Assembly (NCBI GenBank): GCA_004352715.1
Contig: SCFE01000089.1
Coordinates: 297,635 to 361,634 of the forward strand
Reading direction: 5' to 3'
Length of the DNA: 64,000 nt
Source of the DNA: Hofstenia miamia
Lineage: Eukaryota; Xenacoelomorpha; Acoela
A model generated the notes under the pieces. The model was not told the DNA's origin and searched no databases. It saw nothing but the letters and a program-made list of their open reading frames with translations. Shown here piece after piece: positions 1-10,830 of this stretch. Made by a program: the position numbers and the translations under genes. The first letter of the stretch is position 1. Each line of letters opens with the position of its first letter.

Positions 1-1064
1 TACTATCGGCATCATTAAAAGTGTAGGTTATATCAAAGGATATGTTCTTCAAGAGGTGTATAAATTTTTGCTCATTAAAGTTGCTAAAATCCCTAGAATA
101 AATAACTTTCCTATTTTTTGTCCTGAACTTATGGTTACTAACATAAACGCAAAGATTGTGATCACTAAATGATTCAAACATATATGTTTTATATTTATTA
201 CAACTATCGGATAGAAAATAGACAATTAAATTAGAAAATCTAGTTGGGTTGGTTTAATTAATAGTTTGAAAAGCAAAAATATCACAAATATGATCACTTT
301 TCTTTGATTCAACAGAATTTAAATAATTAGAATTAAGGTCTCCAAGGACACTAATAAATTTATTTTCAAGAATTGCATATTCTATTTCTTCAATTTTGTG
401 GTTACAAAATTCAGAAATATAATTTTTATTTGGATTGTAGCAAATGTTTATGAATTCGCTGTTGCAAGAATTTGAAAAAGATTTTAGTTCAATCCACATA
501 CTTTCGAAAATCTCATGTTTAATTTCTAAATCATTCCTATGTTTTGATTTTAAGGATTTTGGAATAAGTATCATAAACCCCCCACCACGTTCAGATCGAT
601 TTTTGAAATGAATATCATAACTATTACAGTCTGGATTATATAAGAATGGTAAATTTTAACCAAGTTTCAGTAAATACATATATAGCGCTATTTCCAATTT
701 TGCTGACCATTTGAATAAATTCATTGCGATTTGCACTAAGACTTCTACAATTTAGGTAAATAATTTTAAAATTTTTCCTAAAATTATTTAATACATCTTG
801 TATTTTATTTTCGGAAATTGTTGGCCCTGGGTTACTTTCAATGTCTCCAGAAATAATTAGTCGAAATTTTAAGAACAATTTTAAATGATTACTTAATAAA
901 TTATAGAATTTCATAGCATAATAATTTGAATGTACCTTTGTAATTTTCGAAGGATGATAGCTGAATTTTTTAAGGGATTCCTGTAGGGGTATAGCAAACT
1001 GCCCTTTAATTAATATAGTAACAATAATTATAATATAATAAGAACTGCACCTGAATAAGTTCAT
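1..1064 (-). pseudogene. LINE ORF2: signal-like leader, 2A peptide, APE endonuclease (frameshifted)
   Basis: The ORF starts at ATG 1064, five bases after the ORF1 stop. Residues 7-25 are strongly hydrophobic and resemble a signal or anchor. Residues 73-81 (822-848) read GDIESNPGP, which fits the 2A consensus DxExNPGP. The endonuclease follows, with LNCRSLS and TETWL. A one-base frameshift near 655 shifts the frame; the domain continues in another frame at 574-254 with the catalytic GDLN block, and at about 160 with SDHNLCV. The RT domain lies outside the window. The 2A should separate the leader from the endonuclease/RT polyprotein during translation. The frameshift shows that this copy is dead. 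Confidence 0.75.
822..848 (-). other. 2A ribosome-skipping peptide coding site
   Basis: The minus strand encodes GDIESNPGP, preceded by the hydrophobic residues FRLIIS. All invariant positions of the 2A motif are present (D, E, NPG and the following P). Peptide-bond skipping would occur between Gly and the last Pro. The motif sits about 72 residues into ORF2, just ahead of the endonuclease, which is the position known for 2A in CR1-like LINEs of sea urchins and other invertebrates. Confidence 0.85.
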
Positions 1065-1069
1065 TGATC

Positions 1070-2014
1070 TTAGATGAGAGAGTTAGATTGAGCGGTATGG
1101 CGTTGTGGTGTAGGAAGAAGGTGATGGCGGGTACGTAAGTGATTTGATGCAACACTTGCGTATGATATATTCTGATTACGAAATGATGAACGAGGTGTTG
1201 ACAGGCGAAATGTTTTCGGTGAATTAGAGAAGAAGTTCCTTAAGTTACCAATGAAATGTGAAAGACCTTTGTAGGAGAGGTGGATACCATAGCGAGCAAG
1301 AAGAGAGGGATCAATAATGCGTGGAGAGAGTAGAAACTTTTCGAAGACTGGAATGACAGTGTAGCTGCTGTTAGATAGATTGTGCATGATACGATTGCAT
1401 TCTTTGATGTCAAAGTTCTTGGAGAGGTTTTCATCAGCACAGACAGGGGTGATTTCAAAGAAAAAGATTCGACTAGGAGTGAATTTTCTACAGACTTCAA
1501 ATAATAGGTTTTGCAGATTTGAATTGTAATTCGAGATGTTGCCATTCAAAGCGTCGATCAAGCCAATGTTTAAAATGACAGTATTGACGTGTGTTTTTGG
1601 GTAAAGCGATACTTTTCGTGTGAGTTCAGTGGTGTTGCTTCCTGGGTAAGACTGTATTGTTGTCAATTGATTGTGAAGAAAACGATGCGAACGTGTGAAT
1701 TTCAATATGCTGCTTCCAATGATGAGGGTTGTACTTCCGGGTTTTACCCCTTTTAGTCGTGATTTCAATTTTGACGGTTGCTTCTTGTGTGTTGGTTGCT
1801 TCCTTGGGAATGAGTGATAAGTGACTGGTGACGATTTTGAAAGGACGGATTCTGTAGTAGTAGTAGTAGTTGGTGCTGAGTTTTCGGGTGTCTTTGCTTG
1901 TTTTTGAACTTCGTGCAGAGATTGAGTAGAGACATCAGATACTGAAAGGAGAGAATTCTTAAAAAGAAAAAGAAGTGCTTCAGCTGCATGTTCTTTGTTC
2001 AGCTTAGCGAACAT
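1070..2014 (-). CDS. LINE ORF1 protein with SGNH esterase-like domain
   Basis: This uninterrupted 314-codon ORF begins at ATG 2014 and ends with TAA at 1070-1072. The first ~90 residues are Ser/Thr/Gln-rich and low in complexity. From about residue 93 the protein shows an SGNH/GDSL-esterase pattern: IIGSSIL as the nucleophile block, a conserved NIG segment, and GIHLSYKGL as the C-terminal His block. In the family an Asp normally stands just before the Gly of the last block; here it is Tyr (ARYGIHLS), so the catalytic triad may be incomplete. The tail is basic. Related CR1 ORF1 proteins are thought to aid RNP formation or membrane association. The ORF lies directly upstream of the 2A/endonuclease ORF, which suggests coupled translation. 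Confidence 0.7.
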   Translation of the reverse strand: MFAKLNKEHAAEALLFLFKNSLLSVSDVSTQSLHEVQKQAKTPENSAPTTTTTTESVLSKSSPVTYHSFPRKQPTHKKQPSKLKSRLKGVKPGSTTLIIGSSILKFTRSHRFLHNQLTTIQSYPGSNTTELTRKVSLYPKTHVNTVILNIGLIDALNGNISNYNSNLQNLLFEVCRKFTPSRIFFFEITPVCADENLSKNFDIKECNRIMHNLSNSSYTVIPVFEKFLLSPRIIDPSLLARYGIHLSYKGLSHFIGNLRNFFSNSPKTFRLSTPRSSFRNQNISYASVASNHLRTRHHLLPTPQRHTAQSNSLI

Positions 2015-2183
2015 TTAGTGGAGCGGCGTTTTCTTTTTATGTTTAATCAAAGTGATTGCCGCATCCAGGGACGTCACGCCACTGAACAAATCACCTTGCT
2101 TTTGAGAGCGAACTTGATATCCGACCGTTCTCGACAAGAGCACACATAATAGTAATAATAATAATCTTTAATGAAATCAGTAA

Positions 2184-2411
2184 GGCCACGGTTAGACTAG
2201 TGATTGGTTCATCAAAAGTAATCTATCACATTTGAAAGAATTGCACGTCTAACCACCCGAGATAATTAGCGATGTGGCGATCACAAGGAGATCGAACGCG
2301 CACGATTTCTTCGTGACCTTCACATCGCTAATTATCTCGGGTGGTTAAACGTGCAATTCAATCAAAATGTGATAGATCACTTATGAACCAATCACTAGTC
2401 TAGCCGTGGCC
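2184..2411. mobile_element. Palindromic foldback MITE (PIF/Harbinger-like)
   Basis: A 228-bp element is almost a perfect palindrome: each arm of about 100 bases begins GGCCACGGTTAGACTAGTG and reappears inverted at the other end with only a few mismatches. It is flanked on both sides by TAA (2181-2183 and 2412-2414), a 3-bp target duplication. A TWA target and GGCC termini are typical of PIF/Harbinger non-autonomous elements. It contains no ORF. The short unpaired centre is around 2275-2315. Assignment to the superfamily is inference from target and termini only. Confidence 0.8.
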
Positions 2412-2539
2412 TAAAACAACTGAGTAAACAAAAGTAGAAATTATAGTTAAATACAATGAAATAATCTAAGGTGGCGATCAGGAAGAATTCTTAGAAATTT
2501 TTCCTTATAGACTTAATCGCTTGTGGGTAGTCTGCATCT

Positions 2540-3745
2540 TAGTCTCTGGCTATAGTCAGTTCTAGAAGGGAGCATATCGTAGATTATGTAGTCGATACAC
2601 TCCAAAATATCTTTGTATAACTTCTTTAACCCTAGTTATAATTTTCGTAGGACAATAGCCGTCTATAATAATAGTATATGCAGCTTTCCAATTCACAGAG
2701 TCGATTTTATCAAGGAGATATTTAGGGGAACCACCCCAAACCTGAATTCCGTAAAGTAGAATAAGCTTAAGCAATTGCTTATATATAAGTTCGATTCACA
2801 CTTTTTGTAGCCCAAGTGCTTAAGTTTTAGCAAGAGAATTAATTGACTAGTAGCCTTCTTCACACTTCTGTTAATATGAGGAGCAAAAGAGAGGTTATCA
2901 GTAAATCTAATATCCAGCAGTTTTAGTTCATTTACTATACCTATTCCATTAACGGGAGGAATAACCAACTTTTTAGAATTGTTTATTTGTAGCTCTTCAG
3001 ATTTAAAATTGTTTCCCTTACACCAGTAAAGTGTTGCTGAGATATCTTCTTCAGCTCTGTTATGAGAATGTTTACTTTTAACTATGATTTTTATATCGGT
3101 ATTAGATTCTTGTAACTGTAAATCATTATAAGACAAATTGAGACAAGGAGGGCCCAAAACTGTTCCGAATTGTAGAATTACACTTGTGCGTGGAAACCGT
3201 TTGTCTTCATTCCATGAGGAACGATCTCACAAGTTAATAACAAACGGACAGATTTTTGGCTCAACTTTCGTAAATTGTGAGATGATAAGACGGTGACGAA
3301 CACGATCAAAAGCTTCAATGAAATCTAAAGAAAATATTTGGTTGTAATCGCAATTGTTCTTTTCAAATTTCTTACAAGTCTCAAAAATACGAAGAAAGCA
3401 AGCTTGCTTGATGAATTATTACGGAAGCCAAATTGATTTTTTTGAGAAACTTATTGAAGCTATTGCTAATGAAGTTGTGAAACAATAACCTTTCAAAATT
3501 CTAGATAAAATTGGAGCAATTGAAATAGGACGTAGCATATCCAAAGAAGTCATTTTCACTGTTTTAGGAAGTGGTGAGCCAACAGAGTTTAAAAATATTA
3601 GGAAAAATACTTTTTTCAATGCACATATTATAAACATATAGAAAGGTACTGTAAATTGTGTGCATATTCTTTTATAATCCATGAAGGTATGCCATCGTGA
3701 CCCATCGAAGTAACTCATTACAAGAAATTGTAGCACAAATTGTTA
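2540..3745 (-). pseudogene. CR1/L2-like LINE reverse transcriptase relic
   Basis: Translations of the minus strand in shifting frames give successive RT segments: a GHDGIPSWIIKEY block near 3740, LRPISIAPILSRILK near 3530, the first catalytic block FSLDFIEAFDRV near 3320, thumb-like LLDIRFTDNLSFAPHI near 2900 and a C-terminal LYGIQVWGG near 2750. Several frameshifts and stops break it. The YxDD block is not clear. It probably belongs with the EN-RT linker at 5260-4627 on the same strand, separated by an assembly gap. Confidence 0.65.
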
Positions 3746-4023
3746 TAGTCATCTAACAGCAAAACAGAATGACGTATTCAATTATGTGTTAATAACATGT
3801 ACTTGAAATGGATATTGTTTTCTTTCTTAAATGCGTTTTTGGGCCTCCAGCATTTAAAAATCAACTATAGATTACACTTACGGATAAATTTAGCCGAGCA
3901 TCTATTATACAAATTGCCGGAAAAAATGTGTCGTGATCCTCTTCAATATTATATAATTTAAGGTATTTCCCTTGTTCACACTACTTAACTTACCTCTTAA
4001 ATTCATTAAATGCAAAATTGACA

Positions 4024-4290
4024 NNNNNNNNNNNNNNNNNNNNNNNNNNNNNNNNNNNNNNNNNNNNNNNNNNNNNNNNNNNNNNNNNNNNNNNNNNNNN
4101 NNNNNNNNNNNNNNNNNNNNNNNNNNNNNNNNNNNNNNNNNNNNNNNNNNNNNNNNNNNNNNNNNNNNNNNNNNNNNNNNNNNNNNNNNNNNNNNNNNNN
4201 NNNNNNNNNNNNNNNNNNNNNNNNNNNNNNNNNNNNNNNNNNNNNNNNNNNNNNNNNNNNNNNNNNNNNNNNNNNNNNNNNNNNNNNNNN
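4024..4290. other. Assembly gap (267 N)
   Basis: Unknown sequence lies inside a minus-strand LINE relic. AT-rich sequence on either side (3745-4023 and 4291-4620) shows no recognisable coding. Confidence 0.99.
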
Positions 4291-4626
4291 GATCTTAACA
4301 TTATTTTATAGTATTAGCATTAATCAATTAGAATTGATGATGTATTTGAACATTCGCGTGTTGGCATTTTCATGAAATTATATTCAATTGCATCTACTTC
4401 ATTTTTCCCTTTATAAATTGACATATGGGATCAAATTTTTTGCAAAATTTTGACACGTGAACAACTATAGCTAAGAACAAATTTTTTTTGCACTGCATAG
4501 TAAACTAATAGCGTTTAAACAATTGATGATGAGCTAGATAATATATTAATTTTAGGATGTATAAATTTGTAAAAAACCTCTTTCACTTACAGTTAAGCAT
4601 AGTGCATAATCTACGCCGCACTTTCA

Positions 4627-5260
4627 CTAGTTATTTGCTGACGTCACATGGCACTGTTTAAATTTCTTGTAATGTTTGGAATACTTGAGTGCATTATAGA
4701 CTTGTTGCATCGTAAACTTAACAAGAATTTTACAAGAGCAGTCAGCGATATCAGGTATCTCATTATGTTTTACTGTCAAAATATTTGTAAAGTGTTCGTT
4801 TATCTCATCGGAGGAAAAGGGGATATCAGTCATATGTGGTTTCTTCTGATTGGTCAAATTTTTTACTAAATTTCATCATTTCGCAGATCCAGAGCAACTT
4901 TTGGAAGAAGAAATATTGGCTAAGATAATTTTTTTAATGCGAGTGGTAAGAATATCTGCGTCATGGTAATGATGCTTTCGAAGTAGACACTAATACGTTA
5001 TTTAAGAAGAGGACTCATACAAAAAAGATCCTAACTAGATATTTTCAATTCTTTCATAGGACAACTTCATTTGAGATGCTGTTTTAGTATTTCCAATAAA
5101 CGTCCCATGGCTTGGTTTGGGTCAGATACATTGTAAATTTCGGTAAACTTCAAGCAGTCCAATGCAAGATTCCAACGTGTTTTACAATTTTGCCGCTGAT
5201 CTCTAAAAAAACGATCTTTCTTAATTTTGTGAATTCTTTTTTGGTTCAACAACTAGTGCC
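4627..5260 (-). pseudogene. LINE endonuclease-RT linker relic
   Basis: The minus strand encodes a 61-residue basic stretch at 5252-5067 and then, at 4857-4627, a segment with FSSDEINEHFTNI and VYNALKYSK. These resemble the conserved linker just before the RT fingers of CR1/L2/Jockey-type LINEs, where a 'FN.FF/HFTNI' block precedes 'ALK/ALS..KG.GPD'. Frames change between the pieces. It is likely the upstream part of the RT relic at 3745-2540. It faces a plus-strand LINE starting near 5400. Confidence 0.5.
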
Positions 5261-5371
5261 AAATGATCGGTATCCAAATTTAGCTTTGTTGAAAGCAATG
5301 GTCAAAGTTTTATAAGAAACAAAATGTAATCTAATTGTAAAGTTCCATGGGTTTTGCCACGGTAGAAAGAC

Positions 5372-7300
5372 TTGAACCCAAGTTTCACTTTGAAGTCTTT
5401 CACACAAAATTCATTAAAATCATCACCTATGATGAAAACCGTGTGTGGAAAGCAGTTTAGAAAGTACTGGACTGAGGTAACTAAAATTTTTGAATCGATG
5501 GAATTAAATAGAATAACTTTTAGAAAACAATTTTCAGATACAAAATTTACAGTTGCCTGCTACAAACTCTTACACTTTCTTGAGAGAAATAATTCAATTT
5601 ATCCAAGCATTAGAAAGATAAAATCTTCCATTGTATTTTAAAAATTTCTTCTGCATTTCATTCATTATTTAACTCAGTCTTTTATTCAGTTGATGATTTT
5701 ATGAGCGAGAATCGAAATTTAAGCAATATTGATATATCGTTAACAGAAATATTCAATCGTATAAATGAAATGTCTAATAAGAATGGAGTAGCGAGTGATA
5801 ACATTCCAATGACTTTCTTAAAAAGGTTTCCCTCAGAATTAGTCCCACATATCTTATTACTATTTCATAATTGTCTACAAACATGTATATTTTTTGATGT
5901 TTGGAAAATTACCAACCAAAATTGTTCCCATTCACAAAAGTGGCAATAATATGAAATATCAAACTAAAGATCTATCAGATTATTACCAAAATTATCCTTA
6001 ATCTGTGAAAAGAAAATTTACAAACATTTTTAGAAACATTTTCGCTCATGTTGGTTTTGTAAGAAAAAAGTCTACTACTTTTATATTTGAATTATGCTTA
6101 CTTAAATAATGACTTATCGCATCCTACTTATGTTCTATACACTGACTTTAGAAAGGTTTTCGATTTTGTTTCTCACTACAAATTACTCACAAAATTTTTT
6201 GGAATTGGTGGAAATCTATTTTCTTTATTGAAATCTTTCTTGCAATAGATTTCATAGAGTGTTAAATGATGGTATCAGGTCCACACCTCTTCTTGTTAAA
6301 AGTGGAGTTCATTAAGTGTCAGTTCTTGGCCCAGTATTATTTTATATATATATATATATATGCATGATTTGCTTTTAAGCTTTAGTAAGAAATTTATGTA
6401 TGCTGATGACGTTAAATTATCCAGTTGTGACATTGTAAATGATTTCATGGAAATAGAAACGTAAACAAAGAATAATCACTTATCCTTCAATATCGACAAA
6501 TTCAAATTATTAGTTTTGGTGATAAAGTAACACAGTCGATTCCTCTCATAATAGTTCAATTATAACAAACGATTTTGTTAAAGATGTGGGAATCACAAAA
6601 ACACCAAACCTCTCATGGTCTGCTCACTATTTGAAAAAATTAAAAAGTTGCAAGTATCTTTTTCTAATACTAAATGCAATCGTCCATACTCAACTTATTT
6701 TAAAATCAAATTAACTATACAATCATTCGTATTATCATGTTCAAGTTATGGCCAATTTTGATTAAATTATCCCCCTTCCTAATTCACAAGCTAGAAGCTT
6801 TTCAACATAGATATTTTATATGGATACTACCATGTGTTGATTATATTTCACAATTAATACGTTTAAAGAAGATTCCAATACCCTACTATTTTGATTTACT
6901 TGATTTAATCTATTTTAATAAGTTATTGAACTACCAATATGAATTGGAAATATCAAAAATAATATCAGAATATTTACCAACAAACTACCGTCTTCGTTCT
7001 TCTTATCTTACAATCTTCAAATCAAAATAAGAAAAGAATCAACCAAATCTTTTTTTTAAATAGATTTGCTATTATTTCTAATTATATACATTAAAATACT
7101 TTCATTTATTTATACGGATCATTAAAACATGTAAACACATCATTAAAAGATTTCTTCCAACAACAGTTTTTACATAACTTCGACTATTCTATTAAAAATA
7201 ATTGTAAGGAATATGCCGTTTCTGCAGAGTGCGTTGTATACCATTATTAATGTAATATGTACTCTTTTATATTACTGTTTAGTGTCCATATATAGATAAT
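5372..7300 (+). pseudogene. CR1/L2-like LINE ORF2 relic (linker, RT, C-terminus)
   Basis: The plus strand carries a decayed ORF2 in LINE order: linker (5372-5640), RT fingers with ASDNIPMTFLKRFPSELVPH (5800), a palm block LYTDFRKVFDFVSHYKLL near 6135, the catalytic FMYADDVKLSS block near 6393, and a C-terminal thumb (6737-7030, LRLKK...PYYFDLLDLIYFNKLL region). Stops and frameshifts separate every block. The 3' end runs into a TTA-rich microsatellite from about 7297, which is probably its tail. The catalytic YADD is preserved. Confidence 0.7.
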
Positions 7301-7374
7301 AAATCTTTATTATTATTATTATTACTATATTATTAATATTATTATTATTGTTATTATTATTATTAATAATAATA
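7297..7374. repeat. (TTA)n-rich microsatellite, LINE tail
   Basis: Imperfect TTA/AAT repeats follow a plus-strand LINE ending near 7300 and precede, in opposite orientation, another LINE starting at 7433. It may serve as the 3' tail of one or both tail-to-tail elements. Confidence 0.8.
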
Positions 7375-7432
7375 TTTATTTTTAAAACTCCACATACAAA
7401 ATTGCCTCAATGCGTTAACAACAATAAAACAA

Positions 7433-8270
7433 TTAGGAGAATGCCAGCAGAAATAGGTGGGAATTTAACTTCGCTTTGAATACAATTATGGTAGGAGACA
7501 TCTTAACATTCAGAGGTAGATCATTCCATACCTTAGGACCAGCAATTGATAATGCACGTGAAAAGTTGGATGAACTAGCAAGTGGAACAGTTAACCCAAG
7601 TTGATCACTAGATCTAAGTTCACGACCATTATCACAATATTCAAAAAGTTCTGAAATGTAACTTGGCGCAAATCTGTGCAAAGCTTTCCATACAGTAAGG
7701 GAAATTTTGTAGACAATGCGATAGTGAACTGGAAGCCAGAGTAGCGAGAATACCAAACAAGAGTAAATTGTATGCATCAATATATGATGTAACAAATGCA
7801 CTAAGAGGATGCTTAGATGTATTAACATCTAGGTAATGGCGAATTTGCTAGAGGCGTCGAAATGCAACCATACAAGTATAGAACAATTTCACAACTGCTT
7901 CACGGTGAGAGAGAGTCGAGTGAAAAATAAACCCGAGGTTTCTGACAGGATTAGAAGGAATAAGAAAAATAACTCTAACATAAATATCAAGAGAAGGACA
8001 GGATCTCCGAACAGAAGTGACGACCAATCCATCAGATTTGGCGTCATTTAATGCCATGTTCTTGGAAGCATATCAATTGCGTATATCAGGAATACACATC
8101 TGTAGACGGATGACAGAGCCATTATCAGCATTCTGGATAGCAACGTAAAGTTGAACATCATCAGCATATCACATAATAAGTATGTGGTGCTTAGTAGCAA
8201 TCAATTCAATTAATTAATAGTATCAAGCGCTGCACTGAGATCAAGCACGATAACAGGGAAAACAGTGCCA
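7433..8270 (-). pseudogene. CR1/L2-like LINE 3' part (RT core to C-terminus)
   Basis: Minus-strand coding begins near 8190 with a catalytic YADDVQLYVAI block and continues at 8057-7848 with RNLGFIFHSTLSHREAV, a thumb block. At 7828-7433 it has LLWLPVHYRIVYKISLTVWKAL-type sequence and the C-terminal GPKVWNDLPLNVK, a signature of the CR1/L2 group C-terminus. The last piece is open for 131 codons; the others are split by frameshifts. It is truncated at its 5' end before the RT fingers. Confidence 0.75.
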
Positions 8271-8361
8271 TGTGAGTAATTTTCTAATATCCCATACAGA
8301 TGTAATAGTAACAAGAACCGACCGAGGTCGAACTTTCCCAGTGCGTTTGATATCATCGTCA

Positions 8362-8403
<42 letters not shown>
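8362..8403. repeat. (ATT)n microsatellite, 3' tail of RLE-type LINE
   Basis: Fourteen near-perfect ATT units directly follow, in minus orientation, the end of the RLE-type LINE ORF, so they are the element's likely (AAT)n tail. Confidence 0.85.
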
Positions 8404-8404
<1 letters not shown>

Positions 8405-8450
8405 TTACTTCTCACAGCTTCATGCTGGTATCCCTCTCAGCTCGGGGAAC

Positions 8451-8900
8451 TCACCAGTTCCCAGGGAGTCTGAGAGCTTTCCTCAGGACTCTAGCTGTTC
8501 CTAACAATGCTGCCTTCTGTGCTACTGCTCCTCCCCACTTTGGTACTCCCAACTCCTCCAAGTATCTCTTATGCTTCTTGCTCACTGCTCCTAGTGCTCC
8601 TACAACTACCGGGACTACTTCAACTTTCTTTAACTTCCACAGCCTTTCTATTTCCTCTGCTAACTCCCTGTACTTGTCTATCTTCTCTTTCTCTTTGCTT
8701 TCTACATTTCTGTCTTTTGGTACTGCTATGTCTATCACTGTTCCTACTCTTTTCTTTTTGTCTACCACTACTAAGTCTGGCCTCCGTGCTTCTATCACCT
8801 TGCTTGTCTGTATATTGAAGTCCCACAATATCTTAACCTTCTCATTTTCTATGACGCCTGTGGCTTGTGCTCATACCACTTGTCTCCTGTTTCTAACCCA
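8451..8900 (-). pseudogene. RLE-LINE C-terminus: restriction-like endonuclease
   Basis: The 3' end of the ORF is open here for 125 codons from an internal Met, and upstream homology continues to about 8900. It shows LWDFNIQTSKVIEARRPD-like sequence, then VIDIAVP, an extended Glu/Lys-rich helix, and VVPVVVGALG followed by QKAALLGTARVLRKAL. These are hallmarks of the RLE domain end in this LINE group. The stop is followed by the (AAT)n tail. The domain itself looks undamaged in this copy, while upstream parts are broken. Confidence 0.75.
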
Positions 8901-8963
8901 TGCTGCCTGTTCAAACTCTAGTGTACCATTCTTCCCACCTTGTCATGCCTGAACTTATACTCA

Positions 8964-9209
8964 TTCTGCGCCAACTTCTCACATCCTGCTATCNNNNNNN
9001 NNNNNNNNNNNNNNNNNNNNNNNNNNNNNNNNNNNNNNNNNNNNNNNNNNNNNNNNNNNNNNNNNNNNNNNNNNNNNNNNNNNNNNNNNNNNNNNNNNNN
9101 NNNNNNNNNNNNNNNNNNNNNNNNNNNNNNNNNNNNNNNNNNNNNNNNNNNNNNNNNNNNNNNNNNNNNNNNNNNNNNNTTCTGCGCCAACTTCTCACAT
9201 CCTGCTATC
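8964..9209. other. Assembly gap with duplicated 30-bp flanks
   Basis: 186 N (8994-9179) are bordered on the left (8964-8993) and right (9180-9209) by the same 30 bases. The contig ends probably overlap, so the gap is likely not real and the zinc-finger region of the RLE LINE would be continuous. Confidence 0.9.
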
Positions 9210-10052
9210 AGATGATCTACACTTATCACTTACTTCTACTCTTCTGTCTATATGCTTCTTCACCAAGTTTGTTCTTATTGCTTGCTCCTGTGCTGCCATT
9301 ATCAGTACTTCTGTTTCTCTTTTTAGTCCTGCCTTCTTTAAGCAGTTGTTGCTCTCTTCTCTGTCACACATTTCTGTCTTCCTCCAGTATTCTCCATGCA
9401 TTACCTTCTGCCTATACCTTGTCTCTCTGATTCCATCGTACTCTGGTATGCCTTCTTTCCTTCACTCTCAGTTTTTATCTTCCTTAACTCCTTAATGACC
9501 TCCAGTACGGACCCATTAGATTGCTCTTCTACATATTCCTTTAGCCCTAGTGCTTCTGATTCTACAGTTTCCTCTACACTTAGCAGTCCTTTCCCACCCT
9601 TATCCCTTGCCATGTGCAGCCTATCTACATCTCCATTTAGGTTGAATGCTCTCTCTGCTGCTAGTATCTTCCTTGTCTCCCTGTCTAATTCCCTCAGTTC
9701 ATTCTTGTTCCACCTAACTATTCCTGCCGAATATCTCAACACTGGTATCGCCCACGTATTAATTGCCTTTATGCTGTTCTGCTCATTCAATGCTGACTTC
9801 TGTAGTACATTCCTTACTCTTCTCTTGCATTCCTTTCTTCTCGTCCTCATTTCCTCACGATCTGTTCTATCTTTTTCTATCGCACCTAAGTACTTGTACC
9901 CCTCTTTAAATTCCTCAATCTTATCCCCACTGCTCGTCCTCAAACCATCTCCATCTATGCACTTGCCTCTAGTCATTGTCAATGTCGCACACTTTCCTAA
10001 TCAAAATTCCAACCCAGAATCTCTGCTTGCCTTCTTCAATATCTCCACTTGC

Positions 10053-10325
10053 TTCTGCAACATCTTCCTTGAACTAGCATATATCTTCAGGTCGTCCATG
10101 TACCACAGGTGACTCACTACTCTACCATTCTTCTGCAAATAANNNNNNNNNNNNNNNNNNNNNNNNNNNNNNNNNNNNNNNNNNNNNNNNNNNNNNNNNN
10201 NNNNNNNNNNNNNNNNNNNNNNNNNNNNNNNNNNNTTCTGCAACATCTTCCTTGAACTAGCATAAATCTTCAGGTCGTCCATGTACCACAGGTGACTCGC
10301 TACTCTACCATTCTTCTCCAAATAA
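10053..10325. other. Assembly gap with duplicated 90-bp flanks
   Basis: 93 N (10143-10235) lie between two 90-bp copies (10053-10142 and 10236-10325) differing at about four positions. This makes the RT YMDD region appear twice. Overlapping contig ends or two haplotypes are the simplest reading. Confidence 0.9.
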
Positions 10326-10679
10326 TACCCTATACCGGTCTCCTTTAACTTTTTCTGTGATGGGATTAAGCTAACTACAAACAGTAGTGGTGCTAAGCTG
10401 TCTCCCTGGAATATGCCTCGCCTAAACCTCAACCTGTGCTCGTCTATCTCAGTCTGCCACTTTCCCATCTCCCTCTCTAGAAACTCAACCTATTTCAGTG
10501 AAACTCCATTGGCCTCTAGCGTCCTCAATACCCACCTATGTGATATACTGTCATATGCCTTCCTGTAGTCTATCCATGCCATTGCTAAGTTCGTCTTCTT
10601 TCTTCTACAATTCTCCACCACTGCCTGGTATATCAACAACTGATCTTTGCATCCTGTAGTCTTTGTCCTACATCCCTTT

Positions 10680-10830
10680 TACTCCAATTTTTTGGCGCTT
10701 GGTGCTGAGCTCCAAATTACAATTTATCAAATCAGAATTGTTTATCAGAAGGCGGACCAAATTGTCTTCATCCACCGTTCTCTTGTATGCAATATTGTAA
10801 ACTAACGGCCAATCAAAAAATGTCCTACAT
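10680..10830 (-). repeat. ~150-bp dispersed repeat inserted in the LINE RT
   Basis: This stretch interrupts the RLE-LINE reverse transcriptase and matches 30333-30482 (plus strand) almost base for base. On the minus strand it starts TTTTTTGATTGGCCGTTAG and ends near CCAAAAAATTGG. The ends have a short inverted similarity (CAATTTTT). On both sides lies a copy of the LINE sequence GGATGTAGGACA with neighbouring similarity over about 20 bases, as for a target-site duplication. It has no RNA-gene promoter that I can recognise. A SINE or MITE is possible. Confidence 0.65.

Larger units (their letters stand above)
1..2014 (-). mobile_element. 5' part of a 2A-bearing CR1-like LINE
   Basis: On the minus strand a first ORF (2014-1070) with an esterase-like domain is followed after five bases by a second ORF that starts with a hydrophobic segment, a 2A peptide and an APE-type endonuclease. 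This order matches CR1-like non-LTR retrotransposons, where an ORF1 esterase and an N-terminal 2A in ORF2 are both known. The element runs off the left edge of the window before its reverse transcriptase. At least one frameshift in the endonuclease makes this copy inactive. Confidence 0.8.

Noticed and set aside
8272-8952. 226-codon plus-strand open stretch rich in Ser, Leu and Ile
   Set aside because: It is the antisense of the RLE-LINE C-terminus and includes the translated (ATT)n microsatellite.
9396-10112. 238-codon plus-strand open stretch
   Set aside because: Antisense to the RLE-LINE connector; the minus-strand reading carries the LINE motifs.
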